Shown: positions 15,530 to 22,809, counted from the first letter of the stretch. The stretch is 33,662 nucleotides of DNA from Natronohydrobacter sp. (GCA_020832585.1 JAFIEL010000254.1:1-33662); one strand, 5' to 3'. A program made the numbers and translations. The notes: generated by a model not told the origin, from the sequence alone.

Positions 15530-17173
15530 ATGACAAAAAGCCACGCCGCCAACCATCACAGCATACAAACGATCCAGCGATCCGCAGGGCGATCATCTGT
15601 TGCGGCGGCGGCATACAGACACAACGCACGCATGACAGATGATCGCACGGGATTGACACACGACTTCAGACGAAAAGGCGACCTCATCGCCGAAGGGGTG
15701 ATCGGCTGGACCGACACCCCCGAAACGCTATGGAACGCCGCAGAACAGGCAGAGAATCGCAAGAATTCAATCACCGCACGGGAGATCGTTTTGGCCTTGC
15801 CCCACGAGTTGGACACGGCCACACAAGAGAGGCTGATCCGCGGCCATTGCCTGATGTTGCGGGACCGCTACGGGGTCGCCTGCAGTTGGGTTATTCACGA
15901 CCCTGAAAAGGGGCCAAACAGGAACAAGCACGCCCACATCATGATGACCTCCAGAGAGGTGAACGCGGCGGGCGAGTTTGGCAAGAAGACCCGCGTTTTG
16001 GACGACCGCAAAACAGGATCGGCAGAGTTTGAACACATGCGGGAAGCATGGGCAAAGCGAGCCAACGCGGCATTGAAAAAGGCGGGCGTGAAAGAGATGA
16101 TCGACCACAGATCGCACGCACGCAGAGCGGAAGCAGGAGAAGCCCCACCGCAGGAAAAACAAAGACACATGGGGCCACGCCTCACCGCCATCGCCCGCAA
16201 GCACGAAGCCGCCGCAGAGCAAGCCAGAGCACAGGGCAAGCCCGAGCCAATCGCCCCACGCTTTTTGAAAGAGGCGAAGCGGATCCGAGTCCGAAACGCG
16301 GCATTGTGGGGACTGTTTGACGCACACAAAACAGCACAGAGAGCAGCGAACACAGACGGCAAGATCGAAGACAGAGGGGACGGCATGGAAGCCCAGGCCA
16401 TTGAAGAAACCACCGCCTTGTTTGAGGCGGCCATGGCCTCACCTCTTTTTGTCTTTCGACTTGAAGACCGCAGACGCAGAGAGAAAGAAAGACAGAGACA
16501 GAGAGAGCAAGCGGCACGGCAAAGGCCGACCCAGCGACCGCCACAGAGACCACAGGGCGGCGGGGTTGTGCAGTTGAAGCACACAGGACAGGAGCGGCCA
16601 CACATCGCCCCACACGCCACGCCAGAGCCTACGCCCACGGCACAGGCAAAGAGGGAGAATGTGATCCCCTTGTTTGAACACAAAGCACAGCCCCAAGGGT
16701 TGGGACTTGTTGAGGCGTTGAAGAAGGGACTAGCCGAACAGGAGCCAGCGAGGCCGAAACCAAAGGCCAAGCCCCGCACACGCAAGGCCAAGACAGACCC
16801 ACAACAGCCAGGCCTTTTTGACAAGGTTTTGTCTTTCTTTACGCCGCCCAAGCCAGAGCCAGAAAGACAGACAGAACAGGACAGGGAGGGGCCGAAGCCT
16901 TGGCAACGGGTGGAGACACCCACGAAGCCACCAGAGCCACCACAGCGGCCACAGAAGCGGCCAGCGGAGCCACAGGCACGGACAACCACGCCGCAACCAC
17001 AGAGCAGGCACACAGACGAAGAGAGGGCGGCCATCATCGCCGAGGCCGCACGGGCCATGTTGCCAAAAGATGGAGAGAAGCCACGGCACACGCCGCCACA
17101 CTTACGAAGACCACCGCCCCCGCCAGTGTTGAAGCCCAGACGGGAACGGACACGAGGACCGCCACAGAGATGA
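15530..17173 (+). CDS. mobA: MobA/MobL family relaxase (MobQ type)
   Basis: 547 residues from the ATG at 15530; the upstream extension to 15401 crosses oriT and is not relaxase-like. The N-terminal domain has RSAGRSSVAAAAYRHNAR with the probable catalytic Tyr29, a helix-strand unit ending in SWVIHDPEKG, and the metal-binding NKHAHIMMTSREV (His134 and His136). This is motif III of the family. From about residue 210 the protein turns highly charged, then Pro/Gln/Arg-rich with low complexity and no primase domain that I can recognise. It nicks oriT and leads the strand during mobilization by a helper conjugation machine. No strong ribosome binding site is visible. Confidence 0.88.
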   Translation: MTKSHAANHHSIQTIQRSAGRSSVAAAAYRHNARMTDDRTGLTHDFRRKGDLIAEGVIGWTDTPETLWNAAEQAENRKNSITAREIVLALPHELDTATQERLIRGHCLMLRDRYGVACSWVIHDPEKGPNRNKHAHIMMTSREVNAAGEFGKKTRVLDDRKTGSAEFEHMREAWAKRANAALKKAGVKEMIDHRSHARRAEAGEAPPQEKQRHMGPRLTAIARKHEAAAEQARAQGKPEPIAPRFLKEAKRIRVRNAALWGLFDAHKTAQRAANTDGKIEDRGDGMEAQAIEETTALFEAAMASPLFVFRLEDRRRREKERQRQREQAARQRPTQRPPQRPQGGGVVQLKHTGQERPHIAPHATPEPTPTAQAKRENVIPLFEHKAQPQGLGLVEALKKGLAEQEPARPKPKAKPRTRKAKTDPQQPGLFDKVLSFFTPPKPEPERQTEQDREGPKPWQRVETPTKPPEPPQRPQKRPAEPQARTTTPQPQSRHTDEERAAIIAEAARAMLPKDGEKPRHTPPHLRRPPPPPVLKPRRERTRGPPQR

Positions 17174-17176
17174 CAG

Positions 17177-17206
17177 AAGGCCCCACCAAACGGCGGGGCC
17201 TTTTCT
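17177..17206 (+). terminator. Intrinsic terminator after the relaxase
   Basis: AAGGCCCC and GGGGCCTT form an 8-bp stem with a 10-base loop, followed by TTTTCTTTTT. It sits between the convergent relaxase gene and the small minus-strand operon. Confidence 0.7.
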
Positions 17207-17233
17207 TTTTGTCTTTCTTACAGTGTGGAGGGC

Positions 17234-17548
17234 TTACACACCGCCCCGCAGATGTATGACCGCAAAGAGACAAAGGCCGAAGGCCAGATGTTGAGAAGAC
17301 AAGGGAACAAAACAAACATCACTCATCATAGCGAAGACGGCTGGAGCGTTTTCACTTGTGCAGACCGTGAAGCCATCATCACCAATATCCTCATCACGGA
17401 AGAGCAAAAAGGCCGCCCAGACTTCCGGCGAGTTGATAACCTCAAAATCATCATCTTCCCCCAGACGCTTGCGGGCGGAATCGAGGGCGAAGCACAGGCC
17501 GGGGAATGTTGCGAGCATTGCAGGCTTGAGGGGTTGAAAATCTACCAT
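17234..17548 (-). CDS. Hypothetical protein
   Basis: 104 residues from the ATG at 17548, which overlaps the stop of the upstream gene (TGATG), so the two are translationally coupled. A GTG one codon earlier is an alternative start. The protein is acidic in the middle (LGEDDDFEVINSPEVWAAFL) with two hydrophobic stretches later and several cysteines; no family is recognised. It is the third gene of a small minus-strand operon that converges on the relaxase. Confidence 0.5.
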   Translation of the reverse strand: MVDFQPLKPAMLATFPGLCFALDSARKRLGEDDDFEVINSPEVWAAFLLFRDEDIGDDGFTVCTSENAPAVFAMMSDVCFVPLSSQHLAFGLCLFAVIHLRGGV

Positions 17549-17757
17549 CACACGCCCCCCTCTTCCTCTTCCTCATCTTCGCCAGGCCACTCATAGGCCC
17601 AGCGGCTCGAGATGTTCTCAAAGGGATCCTCTTCCTCTTCCCACCCCGTGAAAGTTTGGGCGAAGAGTTGGATTTGTTCCTCACTGTATTGAAGACGCAG
17701 GGCTGCGAGTTGGGCGGGGGGATAGACGGCGGCGGGGTTGATGGGATGGTTTTTCAT
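17548..17757 (-). CDS. Hypothetical small acidic protein
   Basis: 69 residues from the ATG at 17757, which follows AAAGGAAAA at a good distance; a longer upstream frame overlaps the preceding small gene and is less likely. The C-terminal half is strongly acidic (WEEEEDPFENISSRWAYEW, ending in a run of glutamates). Such acidic miniproteins in mobile elements are sometimes DNA mimics, but nothing here proves it. It lies between the 55-residue gene and the coupled 104-residue gene. Confidence 0.55.
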   Translation of the reverse strand: MKNHPINPAAVYPPAQLAALRLQYSEEQIQLFAQTFTGWEEEEDPFENISSRWAYEWPGEDEEEEEGGV

Positions 17758-17788
17758 TGTGTGTTTTCCTTTCTTTTTGGGTTGATGG

Positions 17789-17956
17789 TTAGGCAGAGAC
17801 GAGAGCACGGGCACGGGCCAGGGCATCCGTTTTTTGTGTGTGTTCATCGACAGCACGCTCGAGACGCAGGAAGGCGGCCAGAGAGGCGGGGCATTGTTGC
17901 GAAGCGGCCACGCGGGCGGCGTGTTCATAGGCAGAGAAAAGGGCTTGTGTGTTCAT
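17789..17956 (-). CDS. Hypothetical 55-residue protein
   Basis: A short gene below common length cut-offs. The ATG at 17956 follows AAAGGAT at a good spacing and the protein is a coherent alanine-rich helical sequence: MNTQALFSAYEHAARVAA, then LAAFLRLERAVDEHT and ALARARALVSA. It ends 31 bases before the next gene's start, whose ribosome binding site fills the gap. First gene of the three-gene minus-strand operon. No known family. Confidence 0.5.
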   Translation of the reverse strand: MNTQALFSAYEHAARVAASQQCPASLAAFLRLERAVDEHTQKTDALARARALVSA

Positions 17957-18565
17957 CGTCGATCCTTTATTGTTTGCATTTGATACCCTGCAGCAGCGGG
18001 GTGATCGGCAGGTGGGACACGCCTCCAGCCGAATCCAGCAAATCGAGCCAACACACCCCCTTGGTGTGATCCATACTCCACACCCTGAACATGATGGACA
18101 CGAGCCAAGGCCTTGAGTCTGATCAGGTTTTCACACACAGGCCACCGAGAAAGAAAAACAGAACAGGAACAAAAGGCGGGCGAAGCCTTGCAACAGGCCG
18201 AGATCGGCACATCTTCCCCGCCCCCCGCAGGCATTGACCACCACACAGGCCGCCGCTTTTCCTCTTTCTTTCTGTTTTTGTTGGGTTTTTTTACAGTTTG
18301 GGCCAGCCATTGGTTGGTTGGTGGGTGGGTTTTCAAAATTTTCTGATCCAGAAAAGAGCACGGCCCCCGGCCTCACCCGTGATATGGACACCGCCCCAGG
18401 GGCCCCAAGACCTCACACATGGCAGGGCAGACCATCACATGCCGCAGGAGCGGCACACAGGCAGGAGACACACAGACAGACACAGAGCAGCGAGAAGCCC
18501 GCACAGGCCAGCACAGCGGCCAGAGGTTGCAAACATCGCCCCTCATCATCGCCCCCAGTTTTTAC

Positions 18566-18600
18566 AACCCCCACGCCCAAGCGGCGGGGGGTTTTCCTTT
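18566..18600 (+). terminator. Terminator-like hairpin in the non-coding region
   Basis: AACCCCC pairs with GGGGGTT around a GC-rich loop and is followed by TTTTCCTTTT. No protein gene ends here, so an untranslated transcript from the region before it is possible. Confidence 0.5.
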
Positions 18601-18630
18601 TGTGTGTTTGTCTTTCGCCATCTGATCGGG

Positions 18631-18646
18631 GGGGTGTTGTTGTAAA
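18631..18646 (+). repeat. Inverted 16-mer, left copy
   Basis: GGGGTGTTGTTGTAAA, exact reverse complement of the sequence at 22725–22740, about 4.1 kb away. Confidence 0.5.
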
Positions 18647-18759
18647 AGGGGGTTTTCATTTTTTGAAACGAGAGAACGATCACGCCCCGCCCCCCACTAT
18701 GTAGGGCCGCCCCCTTGTGGGACCCCCGCCGCATACACACACGCATGAACACAGGCACA

Positions 18760-18798
18760 GGGGACCCTTGAGAAGGGTATGGGTGTAATGCAGGGGGG
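18760..18798 (+). repeat. GGGGACCC … ATGCAGGGGG element, copy 1
   Basis: Starts GGGGACCC, contains the hairpin ACCCTT-GAG-AAGGGT and ends AATGCAGGGGGGG. Copies 2 (inverted, 18916–18954) and 3 (22643–22677) share both ends at similar spacing. Confidence 0.5.
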
Positions 18799-18915
18799 GT
18801 AAGCGGAGGAAGATCCCCACACACGACAAAAAACAAACGCGTTGTCGCGTCGCATTGCACACGGAACGGAAACGAGGACAAAAAAACAACACACAGAGAC
18901 AAAGCCCGATCGCAG

Positions 18916-18954
18916 CCCCCCCTGCATAACAGTGAAACGATCCACAGGGTCCCC
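18916..18954 (-). repeat. GGGGACCC … ATGCAGGGGG element, copy 2
   Basis: On the minus strand GGGGACCC, 19 bases, then ATGCAGGGGGGG. It faces copy 1, so the two form an inverted pair around about 115 bases. Confidence 0.5.
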
Positions 18955-19190
18955 GGCATTGATTGAGGGCATGAACAGGGGCAAGAGAAAAGCCCCCTTT
19001 TTCACCTGATGAAAAACATTTTCATTTTGGCATTGTGTGCGAGAGCGTCCCCCGCACCGGTCCCCGATCGGTCTTCCAAAGATAGACCCACCCCCCCCCA
19101 TCATGCCCCAAATGTGCAGAGGAAAGCCCGCCAAAGGCGGGCAAACAGAGCAGGATCAGCAGGATCCAAGGCATTTTTGAACGGACAAAA

Positions 19191-19440
19191 AAGAATCCTA
19201 GAGCCATCCGTTTGTTTTTGTTTGTTTTTTTTCATCTGAAGGAAAACTTGGACGGATTTCAGAGGCTCCTCTAGAAAAACACCCCTTTCCTTGCGAATTC
19301 CCCCCTTTTTACATCTTTTTCAATTAATAGCCTATTTTTTTCCTAGTTTTCCTAGAGAGAGAGAAAGAGAAGGAAAAAGAGGGGTTTATCTGAAGGAAAA
19401 AAAACAAAAAAGATTCCTAGTCTTTCCTAGTTTTCCTGCA
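19191..19440. other. Candidate replication origin (AT-rich, iteron-like)
   Basis: AT-rich tract directly upstream of the helicase unit with short repeats: T(T/A)TTCCTAG-type octamers at about 19339–19346, 19348–19355, 19413–19420 and 19423–19430, plus two exact copies of ATCTGAAGGAAAA (19234–19246 and 19388–19400). A TCCTAGAG also occurs at about 19195. Clustered direct repeats plus an AT-rich unwinding region next to a helicase gene are the usual layout of an element-encoded origin. No initiator protein is identified. Confidence 0.5.
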
Positions 19441-19542
19441 GTGTTTTCACATTTTCCCCGAGAAAGATACTTTTTCCAAGATTTATTTGCTTTTCTTTTG
19501 AAAGGGACACAGATCGCTCCTGAATCACGAAAGGAAGCGATC

Positions 19543-19863
19543 ATGAACAACAAAGACATTTTCACATTGAAGCGGCCCCAATTCATGGGTTTGACTTCGC
19601 AAGCCATCGCCGCACAGGCAACGCTTGGAGAAAGAAACCAGCGAGGCAGAAAAGCAAGGGCCGCCATTGCCAAAGCGTTTGAGAGAAAAACTGTTCATTT
19701 GTTGAGAAACACTGCAGGCAGGATTTGCATTTTCACAGACGAGCAGATCCCCGACGATCTCAAAACAATGGGTTTGGTTTATGAATGCCAAGCCCTTGTG
19801 GAATGGGCAGACGACAGCGGGGCGATCATGCTGAAAAAAATCAAAACAGAAAAAGACATTTGA
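19543..19863 (+). CDS. Hypothetical protein upstream of the helicase
   Basis: 106 residues from the ATG at 19543, preceded by AAGGAAG at a good distance; the frame extends upstream through the AT-rich tract but those residues are not protein-like. It has a basic helical middle (ERNQRGRKARAAIAKAFERK) and an acidic-hydrophobic C-terminal part (ALVEWADDSGAIMLKKI). It is 30 bases before the helicase gene and likely cotranscribed. It may be a replication accessory or origin-binding protein, but this rests on location only. Confidence 0.6.
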   Translation: MNNKDIFTLKRPQFMGLTSQAIAAQATLGERNQRGRKARAAIAKAFERKTVHLLRNTAGRICIFTDEQIPDDLKTMGLVYECQALVEWADDSGAIMLKKIKTEKDI

Positions 19864-19893
19864 ACGGCGACACATTGAAAGAGGACGACTCAC

Positions 19894-21516
19894 ATGGACG
19901 ACATCACAAACATCATCAAAGAAGCAGAACAAAAAGCCCTCAAACTTTTTGGAGAGTTGAAAGAGCCAGAGCGAACAACGGCGATCTGTTCCCTTTTTGA
20001 CGAAAACGACAGCGGAAACGCCGCCCGCCTTGTGCTGAGGCATGGCCACCGATTCCGATATGTTGAAGCCAACGACGGCGGAAACTGGAGAGCGTTTGAC
20101 GGCAAGAGATGGATCGGCGGAAAAAGAGCCTTGGCAAGGATTGGCAACCTTGCAACGGACACCGCCCAGCACATCAAGAAAGAAACAAAGTTTTTGGCCC
20201 CAGGAAAAGACGCAACACAGGAAGAGATCGCACAAGCAGAAAGGCGAATCGCTTTTCGATACAAGCACGCCCTGAAAAGCGGAAACAATGCACAGGCCAA
20301 AGGCATGATCGACAAATCCAGCGGAGCGGTGATCGCAGATTTGGAAGAGTTTGACGACCCACAGAAAACCGCCTATTTGTTCAATGTTGCGAACGGCACG
20401 ATCGACTTGAGAACGGGCAAGATGAAGCGACACGATCCCGAAGACAGGATCACCATGATCTCAAACATCACATTTGACCCACAAGCCAAATGCCCAGAAT
20501 GGGATCGTTTTCTTTATTCCGTTTTGGAAGAAGACACGGAGATGAAGGCGTTTTTGGCAAGGTTGATCGGCTACACTCTACATGGCCACCAGCAGGAGGA
20601 GAATGTTGTTTTTATTTTGGGCAACGAGAAAGCCGAGAAGACAAACGGGAGCAACGGCAAAAGCAAACTGACAGAGGGGATCCGCCCCATTTTTGGGGAG
20701 TATGGCTGGACAGTCAAGCCCGCCCTGATTTGCAAAAACAAAAACAAGAACGACGAATCCAGCGACATCGCCGACCTTTTCCGAAAGAGGATCGCCATTG
20801 GCTCCGAATTCAAAGACACAGATGTTATTGAAGAGGACATTTTCAAGAGATCCACAGGCACAGACAAGATCAACGCCCGCAAGAAGTTTGGACATGCTTT
20901 TGAGTTTTACAGCACGGCCACCTTGTTCTATACAGCGAACAAGACACCCCGGATCGATTCCACAGACAACGGCGTTTTGAGGCGGCCCCTTTTCATACAG
21001 TTGGGGAGGGTGTTTTACAAAGAGCATGAACACCCCAACGGGATCCCAGAAGGCGGCCATGTTGCTGATCTCAAACTTGGAGAAAAACTGTTAGCAGAAA
21101 AGCAGGGGATCCTAGCATGGGCGATCAGGGGGGCTGTTGAGTATAACGCCGAAGGCCTGAAAACCCCCACAAAAGTGATGGAAGACAAACAGAGAAGAAT
21201 GCAAGGATTTGACCCCTTGGAGGAATGGCTCGAGGTTTGTGTGGAGGTTGCAGACGGCTGGAAGACAAAACAGATCGACCTTTTCGAGTCCTTTCAAAAC
21301 TTTTGTGAATTCAATGCAACCAAGGGGCAAAGAATGAGCCGCCAAGAGTTTGGGGACAGATTGGATCGCAAGGGTTGGGAAGGAAAGAAGATCAGCGGCA
21401 TGATCCAGCGGTTGGGCGTGAAACTGACACAACACGGCGAGCAATACGCAAAGAAGAACACGCCGATCATCACAGGGCAATCAGACAGGATCCAACACTT
21501 GCACCCCGTGAAATGA
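19894..21516 (+). CDS. D5/P4-type superfamily 3 replicative helicase
   Basis: 540 residues. The N-terminal D5_N-like domain has GNAARLVLRHGHRFRYVE and NWRAFDGKRWIGG (about residues 40–80). The SF3 ATPase has a Walker A loop TNGSNGKSK (250–258), a Walker B-like IAIGSE (about 303–308), and the sensor segment LFYTANKTPRIDS (343–355) ahead of LRRPLF with the arginine finger. Phage/plasmid primase-helicases of this class often carry an N-terminal primase domain; here it is absent, so priming must come from elsewhere. Ribosome binding site GAGGA precedes the ATG. It should unwind the origin for replication of the excised element. Confidence 0.87.
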   Translation: MDDITNIIKEAEQKALKLFGELKEPERTTAICSLFDENDSGNAARLVLRHGHRFRYVEANDGGNWRAFDGKRWIGGKRALARIGNLATDTAQHIKKETKFLAPGKDATQEEIAQAERRIAFRYKHALKSGNNAQAKGMIDKSSGAVIADLEEFDDPQKTAYLFNVANGTIDLRTGKMKRHDPEDRITMISNITFDPQAKCPEWDRFLYSVLEEDTEMKAFLARLIGYTLHGHQQEENVVFILGNEKAEKTNGSNGKSKLTEGIRPIFGEYGWTVKPALICKNKNKNDESSDIADLFRKRIAIGSEFKDTDVIEEDIFKRSTGTDKINARKKFGHAFEFYSTATLFYTANKTPRIDSTDNGVLRRPLFIQLGRVFYKEHEHPNGIPEGGHVADLKLGEKLLAEKQGILAWAIRGAVEYNAEGLKTPTKVMEDKQRRMQGFDPLEEWLEVCVEVADGWKTKQIDLFESFQNFCEFNATKGQRMSRQEFGDRLDRKGWEGKKISGMIQRLGVKLTQHGEQYAKKNTPIITGQSDRIQHLHPVK

Positions 21517-21557
21517 TGATTTCCCGCATTTTTTTTGTTTTTTTTCCGCATATTTTT

Positions 21558-21705
21558 TTGTGAAAAGAAACAAAGGCCCTATGTTATACTGGAGCCGGGT
21601 GTTCGACAATGCAAGCAACGCCCCGCCAGCCCAAAGAGCTCAGAGTCGCCAAAAAAGATCTCACCCCCGCCGAGTCGCCACGGCGGGGGTTTTTCTTTTT
21701 GTTTC
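21558..21705 (+). ncRNA. Small RNA-like unit A
   Basis: Promoter TTGTGA, 16 bases, TATGTT (21558–21585), then a start expected near 21592 on GGAGCCGGGTG, and an intrinsic terminator CCCCCGCCG-loop-CGGCGGGGG plus TTTTTC at about 21670–21705. No open frame of note is inside. The first about 35 bases of the transcript are similar to unit B (GCCGGGT, TTC, ACAA). It lies between the helicase gene and a stand-alone copy of its N-terminal domain. Confidence 0.55.
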
Positions 21706-21753
21706 TGTTTTTCTCTACATCTTACAAAGACAGAAAGACAGAAAGGGCAAGAC

Positions 21754-22080
21754 ATGACCAAAGAGCAAATGATCACAATGATTGAAGAGGCGAAGCAAAG
21801 AGCCGAGCAAGAGATCCCCGACTTTTCAAGTTTTGATGAAGACAAGAAAGCAACGGCCATCTGTTCATTTTTCCCAGAGAGTCAAGACGGCAACCACGCC
21901 CGCCTCTTTTTGAGGTTTGGAGAGTTGATCTCTTTTGCACAAGCCCCTTGGGGATCCGAATGGTTGGCATATGATGGAAAGTGTTGGGTTGGAGGAGAAA
22001 AGGCCATAACCCTCATAGATGATATGTGCAAACAAACAGCGGCCAAGATTGTTGAAGAGATCCCGTTTCTGACAAACTGA
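21754..22080 (+). CDS. Stand-alone paralogue of the helicase N-terminal domain
   Basis: 108 residues, start supported by AAAGGG. It aligns over its full length with the first about 105 residues of the helicase: both have IIEEA/IKEAEQ near the start, TAICS(L/F)F, a G-N-x-ARL-x-LR pattern, EWLAYDGKCWVGGEKA against NWRAFDGKRWIGGKRA, and end in EIPF/ETKF. It stops there, with no ATPase domain. It might regulate the helicase by forming mixed complexes, or be a decoy for inhibitors. It is bounded by small RNA-like units A and B, so gene plus RNA may have been duplicated together. Confidence 0.75.
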   Translation: MTKEQMITMIEEAKQRAEQEIPDFSSFDEDKKATAICSFFPESQDGNHARLFLRFGELISFAQAPWGSEWLAYDGKCWVGGEKAITLIDDMCKQTAAKIVEEIPFLTN

Positions 22081-22088
22081 AAACGTTT

Positions 22089-22213
22089 TTGTTTTTTTCT
22101 CAAAAGGCCCTATGTTGTTTTTAGGCCGGGTTTTCAAGACAACCAGAAAGCCACGCCGCAGAAAACAGGATCCTGACCCCCAGCCCTCACAGGTTGGGGG
22201 TTTTTCTTTTTGT
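22089..22213 (+). ncRNA. Small RNA-like unit B
   Basis: Promoter TTGTTT, 16 bases, TATGTT (22089–22116), expected start near 22123 on AGGCCGGGTTTTC, terminator ACCCCCAGCC-loop-GGTTGGGGGT with TTTTTC at about 22175–22207. Same promoter spacing and the same AAAGGCCCTATGTT block as unit A, and a related 5' end. It directly follows the helicase-domain paralogue. Confidence 0.55.
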
Positions 22214-22350
22214 CTTTTTCTCGAAAGGCCCCATGTTGTTTTTGATTCCCGCCGCACAGGCGGCTTAGAAGAAGATGGGAAACCTACCCCCTCAAAACTT
22301 CCCGCCGCATAGGCGGACGCCCCCAGCCTTTTGGTTGGGGGTTTTTCTTT
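22210..22350 (+). ncRNA. Small RNA-like unit C with subtype I-F CRISPR-like repeats
   Basis: Promoter TTGTCT, 16 bases, CATGTT (22210–22237). The predicted +1 near 22244 is the first base of a 28-base stretch that matches the subtype I-F CRISPR repeat at 22 positions. The core GCCGCACAGGC and the 3' handle GCTTAGAA are exact, and the two stem changes are compensatory (CTGCC/GGCAG becomes CCGCC/GGCGG). A second, degenerate copy with loop GCATA follows 53 bases later, then an intrinsic terminator CCCCCAGCC-TTTT-GGTTGGGGG plus TTTTTC. No cas gene is in the window. Confidence 0.6.
22244..22314 (+). repeat. Two I-F CRISPR repeat-like hairpins
   Basis: First copy 22244–22271, second 22297–22314 (only the stem-loop and five bases before it are kept; the 3' handle is lost). 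Shared part: TTCCCGCCGCA(C/T)AGGCGG. The 25-base stretch between them is shorter than the about 32-base I-F spacer. This is a repeat-mimic or decayed mini-array, not a normal array. Confidence 0.55.
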
Positions 22351-22403
22351 TGGCACATCGCACAAGCCCCAGAAACGACGCAGGAGCGGCAAGAGGGGAG
22401 CAG

Positions 22404-22745
22404 ATGAACACACACCCACAAACGCCCCAGAACGCCCCACACACGCCCCAGAGAAAGAAAGACAGACACACACAGGCCACCGCACAAGCAAGCCCCAAAG
22501 CAACACACAGCGGCGACCCTGAACGGGAAGAGGGAAGCGGCAACAGGACGCACAGAAACGCCCGCACAGGCCGATCCCCGCCCCAGACAGACAACCACAC
22601 CCAAACGCCCACGATCCCCACCACATGGCCACCCCAGGAGCGGGGGACCCCTGAAGGGGCAAACGCAATGCAGGGGGACAGGCAGCGGCAGCCTTTCCGC
22701 GTAAAAAATTTTGAAAAAACCGACTTTACAACAACACCCCAATGA
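22404..22745 (+). CDS. Possible low-complexity hydrophilic protein
   Basis: 113 codons from an ATG with a good ribosome binding site (GAGGGGAG). The protein is almost devoid of Leu and Val and is rich in Pro, Thr, Gln, His and Arg, resembling the tail of the relaxase. The DNA of this stretch has the same cacaca-rich character as the non-coding region at 18.4 kb, contains copy 3 of the GGGGACCC element and half of an inverted 16-mer, so the frame may be open by composition only. Confidence 0.3.
   Translation: MNTHPQTPQNAPHTPQRKKDRHTQATAQASPKATHSGDPEREEGSGNRTHRNARTGRSPPQTDNHTQTPTIPTTWPPQERGTPEGANAMQGDRQRQPFRVKNFEKTDFTTTPQ
22643..22677 (+). repeat. GGGGACCC … ATGCAGGGGG element, copy 3
   Basis: GGGGACCC, hairpin CCCCT-GA-AGGGG, then AATGCAGGGGG. 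Same orientation as copy 1 at 18760. Confidence 0.5.
22725..22740 (-). repeat. Inverted 16-mer, right copy
   Basis: On the minus strand GGGGTGTTGTTGTAAA, identical to the + strand at 18631–18646. The two copies bracket the candidate origin, the helicase and the small RNA-like units. Confidence 0.5.
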
Positions 22746-22809
22746 AAACAAAAGGCCTTTTTTGATTGGGCTTTTTTCAAAACCCATTGTTAGGTTGTGA
22801 TCTTTTTTT

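Larger units (their letters stand above)
17957..19542. other. Long non-coding stretch with structured repeats
   Basis: Nearly 1.6 kb with no convincing protein gene: open frames are short, low-complexity and contradicted by a terminator inside them. It contains a terminator-like hairpin (18566–18594), a 16-mer that recurs inverted near 22.7 kb, two facing copies of a GGGGACCC/ATGCAGGGGG element, a hairpin ATGAAAA-CA-TTTTCAT (about 19009–19024), a GCCCGCC-AAA-GGCGGGC hairpin (about 19126–19142) and an AT-rich tract with short repeats before the helicase unit. It probably holds the replication origin and perhaps small RNAs. Confidence 0.5.

Noticed and set aside
17953-18336. 127-codon minus-strand frame
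   Set aside because: No ribosome binding site or family features, and it overlaps the well-supported start of the 55-residue gene.
18234-18704. Long open frames on the + strand in the non-coding region
   Set aside because: Low-complexity sequence, no ribosome binding site, and a terminator hairpin lies inside the frame.
22244-22314. A full CRISPR array
   Set aside because: Only two repeat-like units, the second degenerate, with a 25-base gap and no cas genes; described as a repeat mimic instead.
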